Notes: a model not told the origin generated them from the letters alone. A DNA stretch of 64,000 nt from CAYSCW01 sp964429795 (GCA_964429795.1 CAYSCW010000012.1:12759-76758); one strand, 5' to 3'. Positions 27,054-35,662 are shown, counted from the first letter of the stretch. Numbers and translations: made by a program.

Positions 27054-27070
27054 TGCAAAAAAGGTGCCAA
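27054..27070 (-). promoter_or_regulatory. Sigma-54 promoter facing the Ser/Thr kinase
   Basis: On the minus strand the sequence is TTGGCACCTTTTTTGCA. The invariant GG (-24) and GC (-12) are exactly 10 bases apart and flanking bases match the TGGCAC-N5-TTGCA consensus fully. It points to the kinase gene starting at 26662. The dyad at 27196-27213 is centred about 137 bp upstream, a normal enhancer distance. Confidence 0.82.
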
Positions 27071-27186
27071 TATTTCAATTTAGAAGAGAAATGTGGAAAA
27101 GAGAAATTTTCTTCATATATTTCGATCTAATTTAGAAATTTCATAAGGGGTTAATAATGATAGTCAGATTATTATTATGCATAACT

Positions 27187-27213
27187 TTCCACAATTGTGG
27201 AATATTTTCCATA
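27187..27213. promoter_or_regulatory. Enhancer dyads (UAS site 1)
   Basis: Two overlapping dyads: TTCCACAATTGTGGAA (27187-27202, perfect palindrome) and TGTGGA-ATATTT-TCCATA (27196-27213). The second matches the TATGGA-N6-TCCATA motif found at four other intergenic sites. It lies between the two divergent sigma-54 promoters, so one site could serve both. Confidence 0.75.
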
Positions 27214-27307
27214 ACCCAAGAAGAATTGGTCATAAATGTTCACTCTCCAAATTTTTATTATTACTAAAAACAAAAGAATTAGAAGCCTTGTTGACTTTTT
27301 TCCAATT

Positions 27308-27324
27308 TGGCATTTTTCTTGCTT
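27308..27324 (+). promoter_or_regulatory. Sigma-54 promoter facing hybrid histidine kinase
   Basis: TTGGCATTTTTCTTGCT, with GG at 27309-27310 and GC at 27321-27322, 10 bases apart. This is a near-perfect -24/-12 element. Enhancer site 1 is centred about 105 bp upstream. The gene begins at 27624, leaving a leader of about 290 bases. Confidence 0.82.
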
Positions 27325-27340
27325 AGTTCATAAGAGAGTT

Positions 27341-27357
27341 GATTCTTATCGAGAATC
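27341..27357 (+). other. Hairpin in leader of hybrid kinase gene
   Basis: GATTCT-TATCG-AGAATC, a perfect 6-bp stem with 5-base loop shortly after the expected start of the sigma-54 transcript. It is followed by A residues, so it is not a terminator; it may stabilise the mRNA end. Confidence 0.4.
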
Positions 27358-27623
27358 AAAAAAATGAGAGAGAGATCGATACGAGCAGCAGTATATTATT
27401 CTTTAATTGTTTTTCTCTGAAAATTTTGTTTTGCCATATACATGAGGTTTTAACTTTTTCTGGGTGGGAGATTTTAGTTATCACAGAGAAGGATTTATTT
27501 AAGCATATGCAAGCAAATGATACAGTACGTGCCAATATTTTTCGATATCAAGGTCAATTGTGATTAGAATCAGATCAATCAGAGAATGAGATCCATGAGA
27601 CAAGACACAATGAGGAGAATAAA

Positions 27624-30257
27624 ATGAAGGTAAAAGCAAAAATCTTGATTGTGGAAGACGAAAGGATTGTAGCTGAAGAGATAAGAAGGATGCTGGAATA
27701 CTTGGGTTATAATGTTTCGTCGATAGCCTCATCAGGGGAAGATGCGATAAAGGAGTTCGAAGAAAAAAGACCCGATTTGATTTTGATGGATATTAAATTG
27801 AGAGGAGAAATGGATGGTGTGGAGGCTGCTGCCAAAATCCGTGAACGTGCTGATATTCCTATAATCTACATTACAGCATTATCCGATAAAAATACGTTAG
27901 AACGGACAAAAGCAACCGTACCTTTTGGATATGTCCACAAGCCTTTAGAAGAAAAGGAGTTATACACCGCAATTGAGATGGCTTTATTCAGATACAAAAT
28001 GGATAGAAAGTTAAAAGAGAGTGAAGAAAGATACAGAGATCTGGTCGAAAAGGCTGGGATTGCTATTCTCATCGATGATAAAGCTGGTAACTTCAAGTAT
28101 TTCAACAAGAGACTTTTAGAATTGTTCAGATACACAGCAGATGAAATGAAGAAGCTGTCCATTCAAGAAATTGTGCATCCGGAAGATTTTCAAAGAGTTA
28201 GGAGATTTCATAAAGGAAGAATTGGAGGTAGAAAGGTTCCATCAAGATATGAATTCAAAGGAATAAAGAAAGAAGGGACGATCATCTATGTTGAAGTGGA
28301 TGCTATTGGATTGAAAGAAGGAGATGAAATTGTTGGTACCCGATCTTATTTATGGGACATTACTGAACGCAAACAAGCTGAAGAAAAATTAAAAGAATCC
28401 GAGGAGAAGTTCCGGAACATTTTCGGGAATGCCTCTGATGGTATGGTCTATCTCGACAACCAAGGAAAGATCGTTGATGTCAATGAAATTGCAGTTCATA
28501 TATTTGGCGGATCAAAAAAAGAATTGCTTGGGAAATATTTCTCGAAGATTGGTGTATTTCAACCCAAAATTCTACCCGTAATCATAAAAGGATTTAACAG
28601 AGCACTGAAAAGAAAAATATGCACCCTTGACAATTTAATGATAAAAAACAAGAAAGGGAAAGATATATATCTGGAAAGTTCGGCTACTCCTCTGAAAAAA
28701 GATAATAAAATTGCTGGTCTTCTTATTATTGTTAGAGATGTTACAGAACGGAAGAAAGTCGAGGAAGAATTGCTCCGTCTATCTACTGCCGTAAGGATGT
28801 CTACGGACAGCATAGTCCTGAGCGATATTAATGGAGATATTACCGATGTCAATGAAGCCACATTAGAAATGTATGGTACAGAAGATAAAAAAGATTTGAT
28901 TGGGAAAAATTTTGTTGATTTAATTGCTCCAGAAGATCAGAAAAAAGCAATTACAGGTTCAGAAGAGGCACTGGAGAAGGGATACGTCAAAGAAAAGGAA
29001 TATCATGTTATCGTTAAAGATGGCAGTAAAATTCCTGTGGAGATGAGTGTAGCCGTTATGAAAGATGCTTATAATAAACCAATAGGATTTGTATCAATAT
29101 CCAGAAACATCACCGAGCGTAAAAAGACAGAAGAAGAGAGAGAAAAGCTTCAAGAGCAGCTAATTTATTCAGAAAAGATGGCTGGGATTGGAACGCTAAC
29201 TGGTGGTATCGCCCATGAGTTCAATAACCTTCTCCAGATCATCAAAGGGCATACAGAGTATGCTAGGAAGACCCAAAAGCCTCAAGATATCCAAGAAGCT
29301 TTTGATATTGTTATTTCTAATACGGAGAGAGCAAGAAGGATTGTGAGAGACTTGCAGGCTTTTGCAAATCAGGAAATCTCAAAAAAAGAGCGAGTTTATG
29401 TTACCGATCTTATTGAGTCTGTATTAGCTCTAACAGCAGAGCACTTCGAGAAACATAATATTAAAATCGTGAAAAAATACAAGAGTATTCCGCTTATAAA
29501 AGTTAACAGAGGAAAGATGGAGCAGGTCTTTCTTCATATGGTGACCAATGCTCGTGATGCGATGTTACCAGAGGGTGGGAAATTGGAGATAGAAGTAAGG
29601 CAATCGGGGCAAAACATTGTAATCAGTTTCTCAGATACAGGAAAGGGAATTATAAGAAAGAATTTGGGTAAAATATTCGAACCCTTCTATACTACAAAAG
29701 GTCCTGCTGGAAAAAGCGAAATTCCAGGCATCGGACTTGGGCTGTCTGTTTCTTATGGGATCGTCAAAAGACATGGCGGGACGATAGATGTTGAGAGCAA
29801 AATAGGGAGGGGAACAACATTTACCATAAGATTACCCTTTGAAAAAGAAAAACAAGAAAGAAGGGAAAAAGAAAGCATAGGGAAGAACGCAATGGGAGAT
29901 TCTTTGCCTATGAATATATTGGTAGTGGACGATGAGGTAGGAATATGCAGGATGTTGACTAAATGGTTATCTTTGGAAGGGCATAATGTTGAATACTCGT
30001 TGACCGGGAAGAAGGCCATAAATCTGGCTAAAGGGAAGCATTTTGATCTGGTTTTTTTGGATGTCGTGATGCCTGGAATGCCATCGACTGATGTCCTGGA
30101 GAAAATAATAGAAGTTTCCTCGGCTTCTGATGTTGTGATTATGACAGGAAAATTGATAGACAAGGATTTATATAACCAGCTGAAACAAAAGGGGGCTTCA
30201 GGCTTTCTGCAGAAGCCATTTAAATTGGATGATATTATGAAATTCTTAAAAATCTGA
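27624..30257 (+). CDS. Hybrid histidine kinase: REC-PAS-PAS-PAS-HK-REC
   Basis: Cytoplasmic sensor kinase of 877 residues without membrane segments. Order: N-terminal receiver about 1-120 (ILIVEDERIVAEE, phosphoacceptor in LILMDIKL, KPLEEKEL); three PAS domains about 135-250, 258-375 and 380-500, each ending in a DIT/DVT/NITERKK linker; HisKA with GGIAHEFNNLLQ; ATPase domain (NARDAM, DTGKGI, GIGLGLS); C-terminal receiver about 755-875 with VFLDVVMPG. Autophosphorylation on His and relay to the last receiver are expected. GAGGAG precedes the ATG and a sigma-54 promoter lies about 300 bases upstream. The kinase-receiver half is duplicated in the next two genes. Confidence 0.92.
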   Translation: MKVKAKILIVEDERIVAEEIRRMLEYLGYNVSSIASSGEDAIKEFEEKRPDLILMDIKLRGEMDGVEAAAKIRERADIPIIYITALSDKNTLERTKATVPFGYVHKPLEEKELYTAIEMALFRYKMDRKLKESEERYRDLVEKAGIAILIDDKAGNFKYFNKRLLELFRYTADEMKKLSIQEIVHPEDFQRVRRFHKGRIGGRKVPSRYEFKGIKKEGTIIYVEVDAIGLKEGDEIVGTRSYLWDITERKQAEEKLKESEEKFRNIFGNASDGMVYLDNQGKIVDVNEIAVHIFGGSKKELLGKYFSKIGVFQPKILPVIIKGFNRALKRKICTLDNLMIKNKKGKDIYLESSATPLKKDNKIAGLLIIVRDVTERKKVEEELLRLSTAVRMSTDSIVLSDINGDITDVNEATLEMYGTEDKKDLIGKNFVDLIAPEDQKKAITGSEEALEKGYVKEKEYHVIVKDGSKIPVEMSVAVMKDAYNKPIGFVSISRNITERKKTEEEREKLQEQLIYSEKMAGIGTLTGGIAHEFNNLLQIIKGHTEYARKTQKPQDIQEAFDIVISNTERARRIVRDLQAFANQEISKKERVYVTDLIESVLALTAEHFEKHNIKIVKKYKSIPLIKVNRGKMEQVFLHMVTNARDAMLPEGGKLEIEVRQSGQNIVISFSDTGKGIIRKNLGKIFEPFYTTKGPAGKSEIPGIGLGLSVSYGIVKRHGGTIDVESKIGRGTTFTIRLPFEKEKQERREKESIGKNAMGDSLPMNILVVDDEVGICRMLTKWLSLEGHNVEYSLTGKKAINLAKGKHFDLVFLDVVMPGMPSTDVLEKIIEVSSASDVVIMTGKLIDKDLYNQLKQKGASGFLQKPFKLDDIMKFLKI

Positions 30258-30511
30258 ATGATATACATTTATTACTTAGATTTAGATTGAGAGAGATATT
30301 TAGATCTGCTGCAAAAAAGATTCGATATGGATTAAAGGAAACATACAAAAACAGGTTGATAGGTGTTTATCGTCCTCTTTAATATCTTCGATTGAAAAAC
30401 AGAATTTTTAAGATTATAATTTGACCAGAATTCTGAAAAGTGAGGGCAAAGTTCAATCCTTCAAGATCCTAGGGTGATCTCCCTCAAATTTTTCTACTTA
30501 AATAAATTAAA

Positions 30512-31723
30512 ATGAGAGAAAAGGACAAGACAAAGAAACAACTTATAGATGAGTTGGTAGCATTGCGTCAAAGAATTTCTGAATTGGATAAGGCAGAAAA
30601 AGAATTAAAAATGCGGGAACAAGAAATCCATCTGATCGCTGATAATGTTCCAGGGCTTTTTTCATATGTTGATAAAGACGGATATTATCGCTTTGTCAAC
30701 AAGAAATATAGAGAGTGGTTTGGAATTTCTCAAAAAAACATCATTGGGAAACACTATAGCCAAGTACTTGGAGAATCGACTCGTAAGCTGATAAGGAATT
30801 ACATAAAATCAGTTCTATCTGGTCAAAGAGTCCGATACACACAAAAACTTCCGTACATCCATGGCGGGACTCGCTGGGTTTCAGCAGACTTAGTTCCAGA
30901 TGTAGATGATTTTGGAAATGTAAAAGGCTTTTATGCCCTGGTTGTTGACATCACTGATCGCAAGCAAGCCGAGGAAGAAAGGGAAAGACTTCAGAAACGA
31001 CTTGTACAATCAGAGAAAGTGTCAGGAATTGGCACTCTGGCCAGTCGCATAGCCCATGAGTTTAATAACCTTCTTCAGATAATGAGAGGACACTCAGAAT
31101 TTGCCCTGAGAAAAATGAAGGCTAGAGACATGGAAGAAGCTCTGAAAATAGTCTTAGATTCTTCAGATAAAGCCTCGAAGATCATCGAAGATTTAAAAAC
31201 CTTTTCGAGAAAAGAATCTTCTAAGAAGGAACATTATAAAATTACAGAATCAATAGAAGAAGTGCTATCACTAACAAAAAGACAACTCAATAGGAACAAT
31301 ATTAAAGTGGTGAAAAAGTTTGAAGTAACTCCTGAGGTGGAGATTAATAAGGGAGAAATTCAGCAAGTGTTTTTGAATATGATTACCAACGCAAGGGATG
31401 CAATGATGCCGAAGGGCGGAAGATTGGAGATAAAAGTTAAAGAAGTAAATGGAAAAGCTGAGGTGAGTATAAGAAATACAGGAAAGGGAATAAAGGAAGA
31501 GGATTTGCACAGAGTATTTGATCCTTTTTTTACAACGAAAGATGTTAACAATGGGAGGAGAGGGCTCCATGGCACAGGTTTAGGATTGTTTGTTTCTTAC
31601 GGAATTGTGAAACAGCATGGAGGCGAGATTGATGTGGAAAGCAAGCCAGGAGAGGGAACCACTTTCACTATTAAATTGCCAGTTAGGATGGGAAATGTAA
31701 AAGAAGTAAAGAATAAGAATTGA
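30512..31723 (+). CDS. PAS histidine kinase, paralogue of upstream hybrid kinase
   Basis: Soluble histidine kinase of 403 residues: a short coiled start (about 1-35), one PAS domain about 36-150 (HLIADNVPGLFSYVDKDGYY to VDITDRKQAEEE), HisKA with ASRIAHEFNNLLQ, and an ATPase domain with NARDAM, NTGKGI, DPFFTTK and GTGLGL. From the HisKA to the end it closely follows the matching part of the kinase encoded just upstream, pointing to a tandem duplication. The receiver that is fused in that protein is a separate gene here, starting 3 bases after this stop. No clear ribosome binding site. Confidence 0.9.
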   Translation: MREKDKTKKQLIDELVALRQRISELDKAEKELKMREQEIHLIADNVPGLFSYVDKDGYYRFVNKKYREWFGISQKNIIGKHYSQVLGESTRKLIRNYIKSVLSGQRVRYTQKLPYIHGGTRWVSADLVPDVDDFGNVKGFYALVVDITDRKQAEEERERLQKRLVQSEKVSGIGTLASRIAHEFNNLLQIMRGHSEFALRKMKARDMEEALKIVLDSSDKASKIIEDLKTFSRKESSKKEHYKITESIEEVLSLTKRQLNRNNIKVVKKFEVTPEVEINKGEIQQVFLNMITNARDAMMPKGGRLEIKVKEVNGKAEVSIRNTGKGIKEEDLHRVFDPFFTTKDVNNGRRGLHGTGLGLFVSYGIVKQHGGEIDVESKPGEGTTFTIKLPVRMGNVKEVKNKN

Positions 31724-31726
31724 CAG

Positions 31727-32101
31727 ATGGAAAAATCCAGGATGCTTAATATTTTAGTAGTGGATAATGAAAGAGAGATATGCAGGATGTTTGAGAAATG
31801 GTTCTCTTTAGAAGCGCACGGAGTGGAAACAGTTTTAACCGGCAAAAAAGCCATTAGTTTAGTTAAAAAGAAATATTTTGATGTTGTGTTTTTAAATGTT
31901 ATCTTAGTTGAGCTTCAAGGCATTGAAGTGCTTGAGAGAATCAAGGAGATCTCAACGAAAATAAAAGTAATAATGATGTCAGGTAAATTATTAAATAAGA
32001 ATTTATTAAGTGATCTCAGAGAGAAGGGGGCTTCGGGCTTCCTCCAAAAACCGTTTAGTATAGAAGACTTGCATAAATTATTAGACAGCTTAGGGGATTG
32101 A
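31727..32101 (+). CDS. Degenerate stand-alone receiver domain
   Basis: Receiver-like protein of 124 residues, homologous to the C-terminal receiver of the hybrid kinase at 27624-30257 (shared LNILVVD, EICRM, LTGKKAI, GASGFLQKPF). The phosphoacceptor aspartate is replaced: VVFLNVILVEL stands where the paralogue has VFLDVVMPGM. One of the acidic pocket residues is also changed (VVDNERE for VVDDEVG), while the Lys of QKPF is kept. It therefore probably cannot be phosphorylated in the usual way. It starts 3 bases after the preceding kinase stop, so it is co-translated with it and may act as a phosphorylation-independent partner, or it may be decaying. Confidence 0.85.
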   Translation: MEKSRMLNILVVDNEREICRMFEKWFSLEAHGVETVLTGKKAISLVKKKYFDVVFLNVILVELQGIEVLERIKEISTKIKVIMMSGKLLNKNLLSDLREKGASGFLQKPFSIEDLHKLLDSLGD

Positions 32102-32216
32102 ATAAAATATGAGAATTAGATTTGGAGTCAAATCCTTATTCTCGACAAAAATAAAAGCCAACAATCTGCGATAGAATAAAAATCTTCATTTGCGTTTTTT
32201 TTCATCAATGATAATT

Positions 32217-32318
32217 AAACTGCATTCATAAATAATCCAGGCGAACCTGCATTATTCAGGAAATCAAGGGACACGTTTCCGATTTCAGAAAATCGGTACA
32301 TGTCCCTGATTTTCTCTT
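32217..32318 (+). repeat. Inverted-repeat element, copy B (one end lost)
   Basis: Begins with CATTCATAAATAATCCAGG and continues with the hairpin core (GGGACACGTTTCCGATTT / AAATCGGTACATGTCCC). It matches the reverse complement of copy A for about 85 bases with few changes. The right terminal repeat is missing; instead CTGATTTTCTCTTCAG occurs twice in tandem. Confidence 0.78.
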
Positions 32319-32435
32319 CAGTGTGTCTGATTTTCTCTTCAGAAAAAAATGGTTTTGCCTTAACGGTAGGAACTGTATTTGAGAAATTAATCAATTTCCC
32401 CTCCTTGCCAGCCCCTATTTTATATTCTTATTAAC

Positions 32436-32453
32436 TATGGAAAAAAATCCATA
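32436..32453 (+). promoter_or_regulatory. Enhancer dyad (UAS site 2)
   Basis: TATGGA-AAAAAA-TCCATA, a perfect inverted repeat with a 6-base spacer. The following bases (ATTTTTTAGGAAA) also match the sequence next to site 5 at 62.6 kb. The dyad is centred 130 bp upstream of the near-sigma-54 element, the same as at 62.6 kb. Confidence 0.72.
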
Positions 32454-32572
32454 ATTTTTTAGGAAAAAATGGGGAAAACTCCCTTATAAATCAACACGAA
32501 TAAGATTTTGAACAATGTAACTTATTCAAATTAAATAAATTAAAGGTATGTGGAGAAGACCCATAGGAAGTT

Positions 32573-32588
32573 TTGGCATGAAACTTGA
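32573..32588 (+). promoter_or_regulatory. Near-consensus sigma-54 promoter
   Basis: TTGGCATGAAACTTGA: perfect -24 part (TTGGCAT), but the -12 part reads TTGA rather than TTGC. The identical 16 bases occur upstream of the transglycosylase-like gene at 62.2 kb, at the same distance from an enhancer dyad, which supports a real function. Confidence 0.5.
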
Positions 32589-32808
32589 ATATTAACTGAA
32601 ATCCTGAAGAGAAAATCAGATTGAGATACTTATGCTGAACCAATCAGATGAAAAAAAAGCTTTAGACAGAAGCAGAACTCATTAAGCAGAAATTAAAAGT
32701 GAGAATTTATGGCTTGAGTTCAACTAAGGGCGGTAGCCTACCTTAAAGAATCATCATGCTCCTCCATCAAAAAGGAAAATATCAATCTACAAATAAAAAA
32801 GGTGAATA

Positions 32809-33702
32809 ATGAAAGGAAAGGAGATTTTGCTATCTGAAACTACAGAAACAGACGGCAATAAACAGAGTTTTGTACAAGACTCAGTCAAAAAGTTAAAAAG
32901 GAAGTTAAATGTCAAAAACAGCAAATTAAAAAGGTCTAAAACAGAAGCCAGCAAAATCATTGCCGAATTAGATTGGGCTTATAAGGAATTCAGGAGAAAA
33001 CAAGAAGAATTGATCATGAAAGAGAGGTTGAGCACAGCTAGTGGATTGGCTGCAGGAGTCGCGCATGAAATAAGAAATTCTATAAATTTTATCGGTATAT
33101 CCGTCCAGCACCTTCACGATAAATTTCCCCCTGGAGACGAAAAAAGGCAATTCACCGAAGCCATCATGGATAAAATCAAAAGATTGAATAATGTGGCTTT
33201 GGATCTCATTCAATTCGCACAACCTCATAAGCCTAATTTTCAGAAAATCGACCTGCACACAATAATAGACCGAGTGCTGAGCTTGGTGAAATTCAAATGC
33301 GATGTACAAAAAGTAGAAGTGGTTAAGAAATACGAGAAGAATTTGACAGAGATGATGGTAGACAAAGAGCTCATCGAGCAGGTCTTTTTAAACTTCATAG
33401 ACAATGCACTCTGGGCCATGTCCAGAGGAGGGAAACTAATTATTTCCTCCAGGCTACTAAAACAAAAGAATTCAATGATCATAGAAATAACTGATACGGG
33501 CTATGGAATATCGAAATCAGATTGTCTTCGTGTTTTTGATCCTTTTTTCACCCGGAAAGAAAACAGTACGGGTTTTGGTTTGCCTATAGCCCATCGAATC
33601 ATAGAGGAACATAAAGGCTCGATCAGGGTGAGCAGTCAGTTAAAAAAAGGAACTACCTTTAGGATAACACTACCAGTTTCTCAAAGCATAAATAAAGAAT
33701 GA
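32809..33702 (+). CDS. Small soluble histidine kinase
   Basis: Histidine kinase of 297 residues with no PAS or membrane sensor: a basic coiled-coil N-terminus (about 1-75), HisKA with AAGVAHEIRNSINF, and an ATPase domain with FIDNALWAM (N box), DTGYGI (G1), FDPFFTRK (F box) and GFGLPIAHRI (G2). Such NtrB-like kinases usually pair with NtrC-type regulators, and the sigma-54 activator gene follows directly. Sensing would need a partner protein through the coiled coil. AAGGTGA precedes the ATG. Its upstream region shares dyad, promoter element and leader with the gene at 62.2 kb. It is the best candidate cognate kinase for the NtrC-type regulator. Confidence 0.9.
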   Translation: MKGKEILLSETTETDGNKQSFVQDSVKKLKRKLNVKNSKLKRSKTEASKIIAELDWAYKEFRRKQEELIMKERLSTASGLAAGVAHEIRNSINFIGISVQHLHDKFPPGDEKRQFTEAIMDKIKRLNNVALDLIQFAQPHKPNFQKIDLHTIIDRVLSLVKFKCDVQKVEVVKKYEKNLTEMMVDKELIEQVFLNFIDNALWAMSRGGKLIISSRLLKQKNSMIIEITDTGYGISKSDCLRVFDPFFTRKENSTGFGLPIAHRIIEEHKGSIRVSSQLKKGTTFRITLPVSQSINKE

Positions 33703-34054
33703 AGAATCCTATGGAAGCAAACAGAAAAAAATTAAATATTTTAGGTTTGAATGAGAAGAGATGTATTTTTTTGGATTCTCTGCTGGGCTTTGAGTTTTCT
33801 CTTGTTCGTTATTTCTGCACGCAGACGTAGCAGGAAAACGAAGATGTATTCTTATAAAACGTAGATTTGAAAGGAGACTGATAGAATTAGGCGTTAGAGC
33901 GGAGAATAGGGAATAAAGAAAAAGATGTTTCTCACCCCTTACGAGGATAAATTATCCTCTTGCAGGATTAGAGCAACGAAGAGAATATCACCCTGGATAT
34001 CCTCGGAAAGGGTAATTGACCAATAGTGGTTAATGGTTAAAATTCACATTGATA
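33703..34054. other. Intergenic stretch with a dyad
   Basis: No gene seen between the small kinase and the NtrC-type regulator. The one clear structure is an interrupted palindrome at 33943-33959; otherwise AT-rich sequence with no recognised promoter. Confidence 0.4.
33943..33959. promoter_or_regulatory. Palindrome before NtrC-type regulator
   Basis: GAGGATAA-A-TTATCCTC, perfect 8-bp arms around one base, about 95 bases before the regulator start. It could be an operator. It differs from the TATGGA-type dyads. Confidence 0.35.
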
Positions 34055-35467
34055 ATGCCGAAGGAACGCCAAAGGATAAAAGAAACGACATTGACCAGAA
34101 AAAAAATCTTGGTGATCGACGACGAGCGAGATATTGGATGGCTTTTCTCAAAGATTTTGACTGAGGAGGGTTATCGGGTATTGATTGCTCTGAACGGGCG
34201 AGAGGGAATCTCGACCATTCAGAAGGAAAAACCTGATTTGGTAATTCTCGACTTAAAGCTTCCTGGTATGGATGGGATTGAGACTTTAAGAGAAATAAGA
34301 AGGTTTGATAAAGATTTATTGGTGGTTGTTTTGACTGGATATGAGACTGTGGAGACAGCTGTTGAAGCCATGAAATTGGGTGCTTATGATTACTTTTCCA
34401 AGCCCGTAGACATAGATAAAATCAAGATACTTATTAAAGATGCCCTTAGAGCCCAGTGTTTAATAAAAAAAAACATAAATACTCGCCGAAATATAAATGG
34501 GATGAACAATGAGGTCAGCTTTGATCATATTGCTGGCAATAGCCCCCAGATGAGAGAAGTCCTTGATTTAATAAGAAAAGTGGCTACCTATGATGTGACT
34601 GTCTTCTTGCGGGGAGAAAGTGGTACAGGAAAAGAACTGATTGCTCACGCTATTCACAAAGGAAGTAATAGAGTAGACAAGCCTTTTATAGTTATCGACT
34701 GTGCTGTTTTACCTGATACTTTGGTTGAAAGTGAGATATTCGGTCATGAAAGGGGGGCTTTCACTGGAGCTCATGAGAGAAAATTGGGGAAGTTTGAATT
34801 GGCTGATAAAGGGACTGTTTTCTTGGACGAAGTAGGAAACTTGTCCACACATACTCAGGTGAAGCTCCTCAGGGCTCTTCAGGAAAGGGAAATCGAACAT
34901 CTTGGTGGGAAAAAACCAGTTAAGGTCGATTTTAGACTTATCGTAGCCACAAATGTCAGTCTTGAGAAAGCCATGAATGATGGCCGTTTCAGAGAAGATC
35001 TTTACTACAGGCTTAACGTTTTTTCTATTTATATTCCTCCTTTAAGAGAAAGAGATGGCGATGCAGAGCTTTTGCTAGAATATTATTTAAGAAAATGTAA
35101 CCAAATTTTTTCAAAAGAAGTGCAAGGGATATCTCCCGAAGCCATGAAACTGCTCACTCGGTACTCCTGGCCTGGGAATGTCCGGGAACTTAAGAATGTT
35201 GTAGAGAGCGCAGTTCTTCTGGCCGGCGATATCATTTTACCCCAGCATCTCCCCTTAAAAATCCAAGATTGCACAGAGGAAAGAATCAGTTTTCCAAGAT
35301 CTCTTAGAGACGTAGCTAAACAAGCCAAGGAGAAGGCCGAGAAGGATGCTATTAAGAGAGTGTTAAAAGAGGTGCATTGGAACAAAAGTAAGGCTTCGAA
35401 GTTACTAGATGTAGATTACAAGACTCTCTATAATAAAATTAAAGATTACAATATTGAAAGAATTTGA
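34055..35467 (+). CDS. NtrC-family sigma-54-dependent response regulator
   Basis: Transcription activator of 470 residues. Receiver about 15-130 (ILVIDDERDIGWL, acceptor in LVILDLKLPGMDG, YFSKPVD); AAA+ domain about 160-385 with Walker A GESGTGKE, the sigma-54-contacting GAFTGA loop, Walker B GTVFLDEVGNL and arginine finger region RFREDLYYRLNVF; Fis-type helix-turn-helix at the C-terminus (KSKASKLLDVDYKTLYNKIK). Phosphorylation should drive oligomerisation and ATP-dependent opening of sigma-54 promoters. It is the only such activator in the window, and consensus sigma-54 promoters with a shared dyad lie on both sides, so it is the likely master regulator. ATG 34055 is preferred over the TTG six bases earlier. 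Confidence 0.93.
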   Translation: MPKERQRIKETTLTRKKILVIDDERDIGWLFSKILTEEGYRVLIALNGREGISTIQKEKPDLVILDLKLPGMDGIETLREIRRFDKDLLVVVLTGYETVETAVEAMKLGAYDYFSKPVDIDKIKILIKDALRAQCLIKKNINTRRNINGMNNEVSFDHIAGNSPQMREVLDLIRKVATYDVTVFLRGESGTGKELIAHAIHKGSNRVDKPFIVIDCAVLPDTLVESEIFGHERGAFTGAHERKLGKFELADKGTVFLDEVGNLSTHTQVKLLRALQEREIEHLGGKKPVKVDFRLIVATNVSLEKAMNDGRFREDLYYRLNVFSIYIPPLRERDGDAELLLEYYLRKCNQIFSKEVQGISPEAMKLLTRYSWPGNVRELKNVVESAVLLAGDIILPQHLPLKIQDCTEERISFPRSLRDVAKQAKEKAEKDAIKRVLKEVHWNKSKASKLLDVDYKTLYNKIKDYNIERI

Positions 35468-35662
35468 GGGGATGACTTCCCAATTTTTCACTTTTTCAAT
35501 CTAATATATTCCATCTCACCAATATTCAAACATTTCTTGATAATATGATTTTTTCCAAGATTATAATTTGTGGACGTAACCTTTCTGCCAAGATTTTTAT
35601 ACTGCACCAAAAGAATTTTTAATTCACTGAACACCTTCCGTTCTTGAGAAAATACCATAGAC

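Larger units (their letters stand above)
26663..27623. promoter_or_regulatory. Divergent control region between Ser/Thr kinase and hybrid histidine kinase
   Basis: Nearly 1 kb without a supported gene. From left to right it holds an AT-rich leader for the leftward kinase mRNA, a GC-rich inverted repeat (GGCTGGCTG near 26971-26979 with CAGCCAGC near 27022-27029, plus GGGG/CCCC inside), a leftward sigma-54 promoter (27054-27070), dyads at 27187-27213, a rightward sigma-54 promoter (27308-27323), and a hairpin at 27341-27357 in the leader of the hybrid kinase gene. Confidence 0.7.
32102..32808 (+). promoter_or_regulatory. Intergenic control region before short histidine kinase
   Basis: No gene seen. 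It contains inverted-repeat element copy B (about 32217-32318), enhancer dyad 2 (32436-32453), a near-sigma-54 promoter (32573-32588) and a leader ending in GGCGGTAGCCT (32729-32739). From the dyad to that motif it aligns with the reverse complement of 62314-62617, upstream of a transglycosylase-like gene. Confidence 0.7.

Noticed and set aside
27030..27060. GGGACGCAAA on the plus strand looks like the core of a cyclic di-GMP-I riboswitch
   Set aside because: The hairpin that must precede this core and the second stem with its tetraloop receptor are missing, and the next plus-strand gene is over 500 bases away. The region is better read as part of the minus-strand leader.
26747..27070. Open frame of 107 codons on the minus strand upstream of the Ser/Thr kinase
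   Set aside because: Its start lies upstream of the sigma-54 transcript start, it has no ribosome binding site, and its composition is that of translated non-coding AT-rich DNA with a GC-rich hairpin.
27520..27545. TTGGCAC on the minus strand near 27530 as a further sigma-54 promoter
   Set aside because: The position 10 bases after GG reads AT instead of GC, and no gene start fits.
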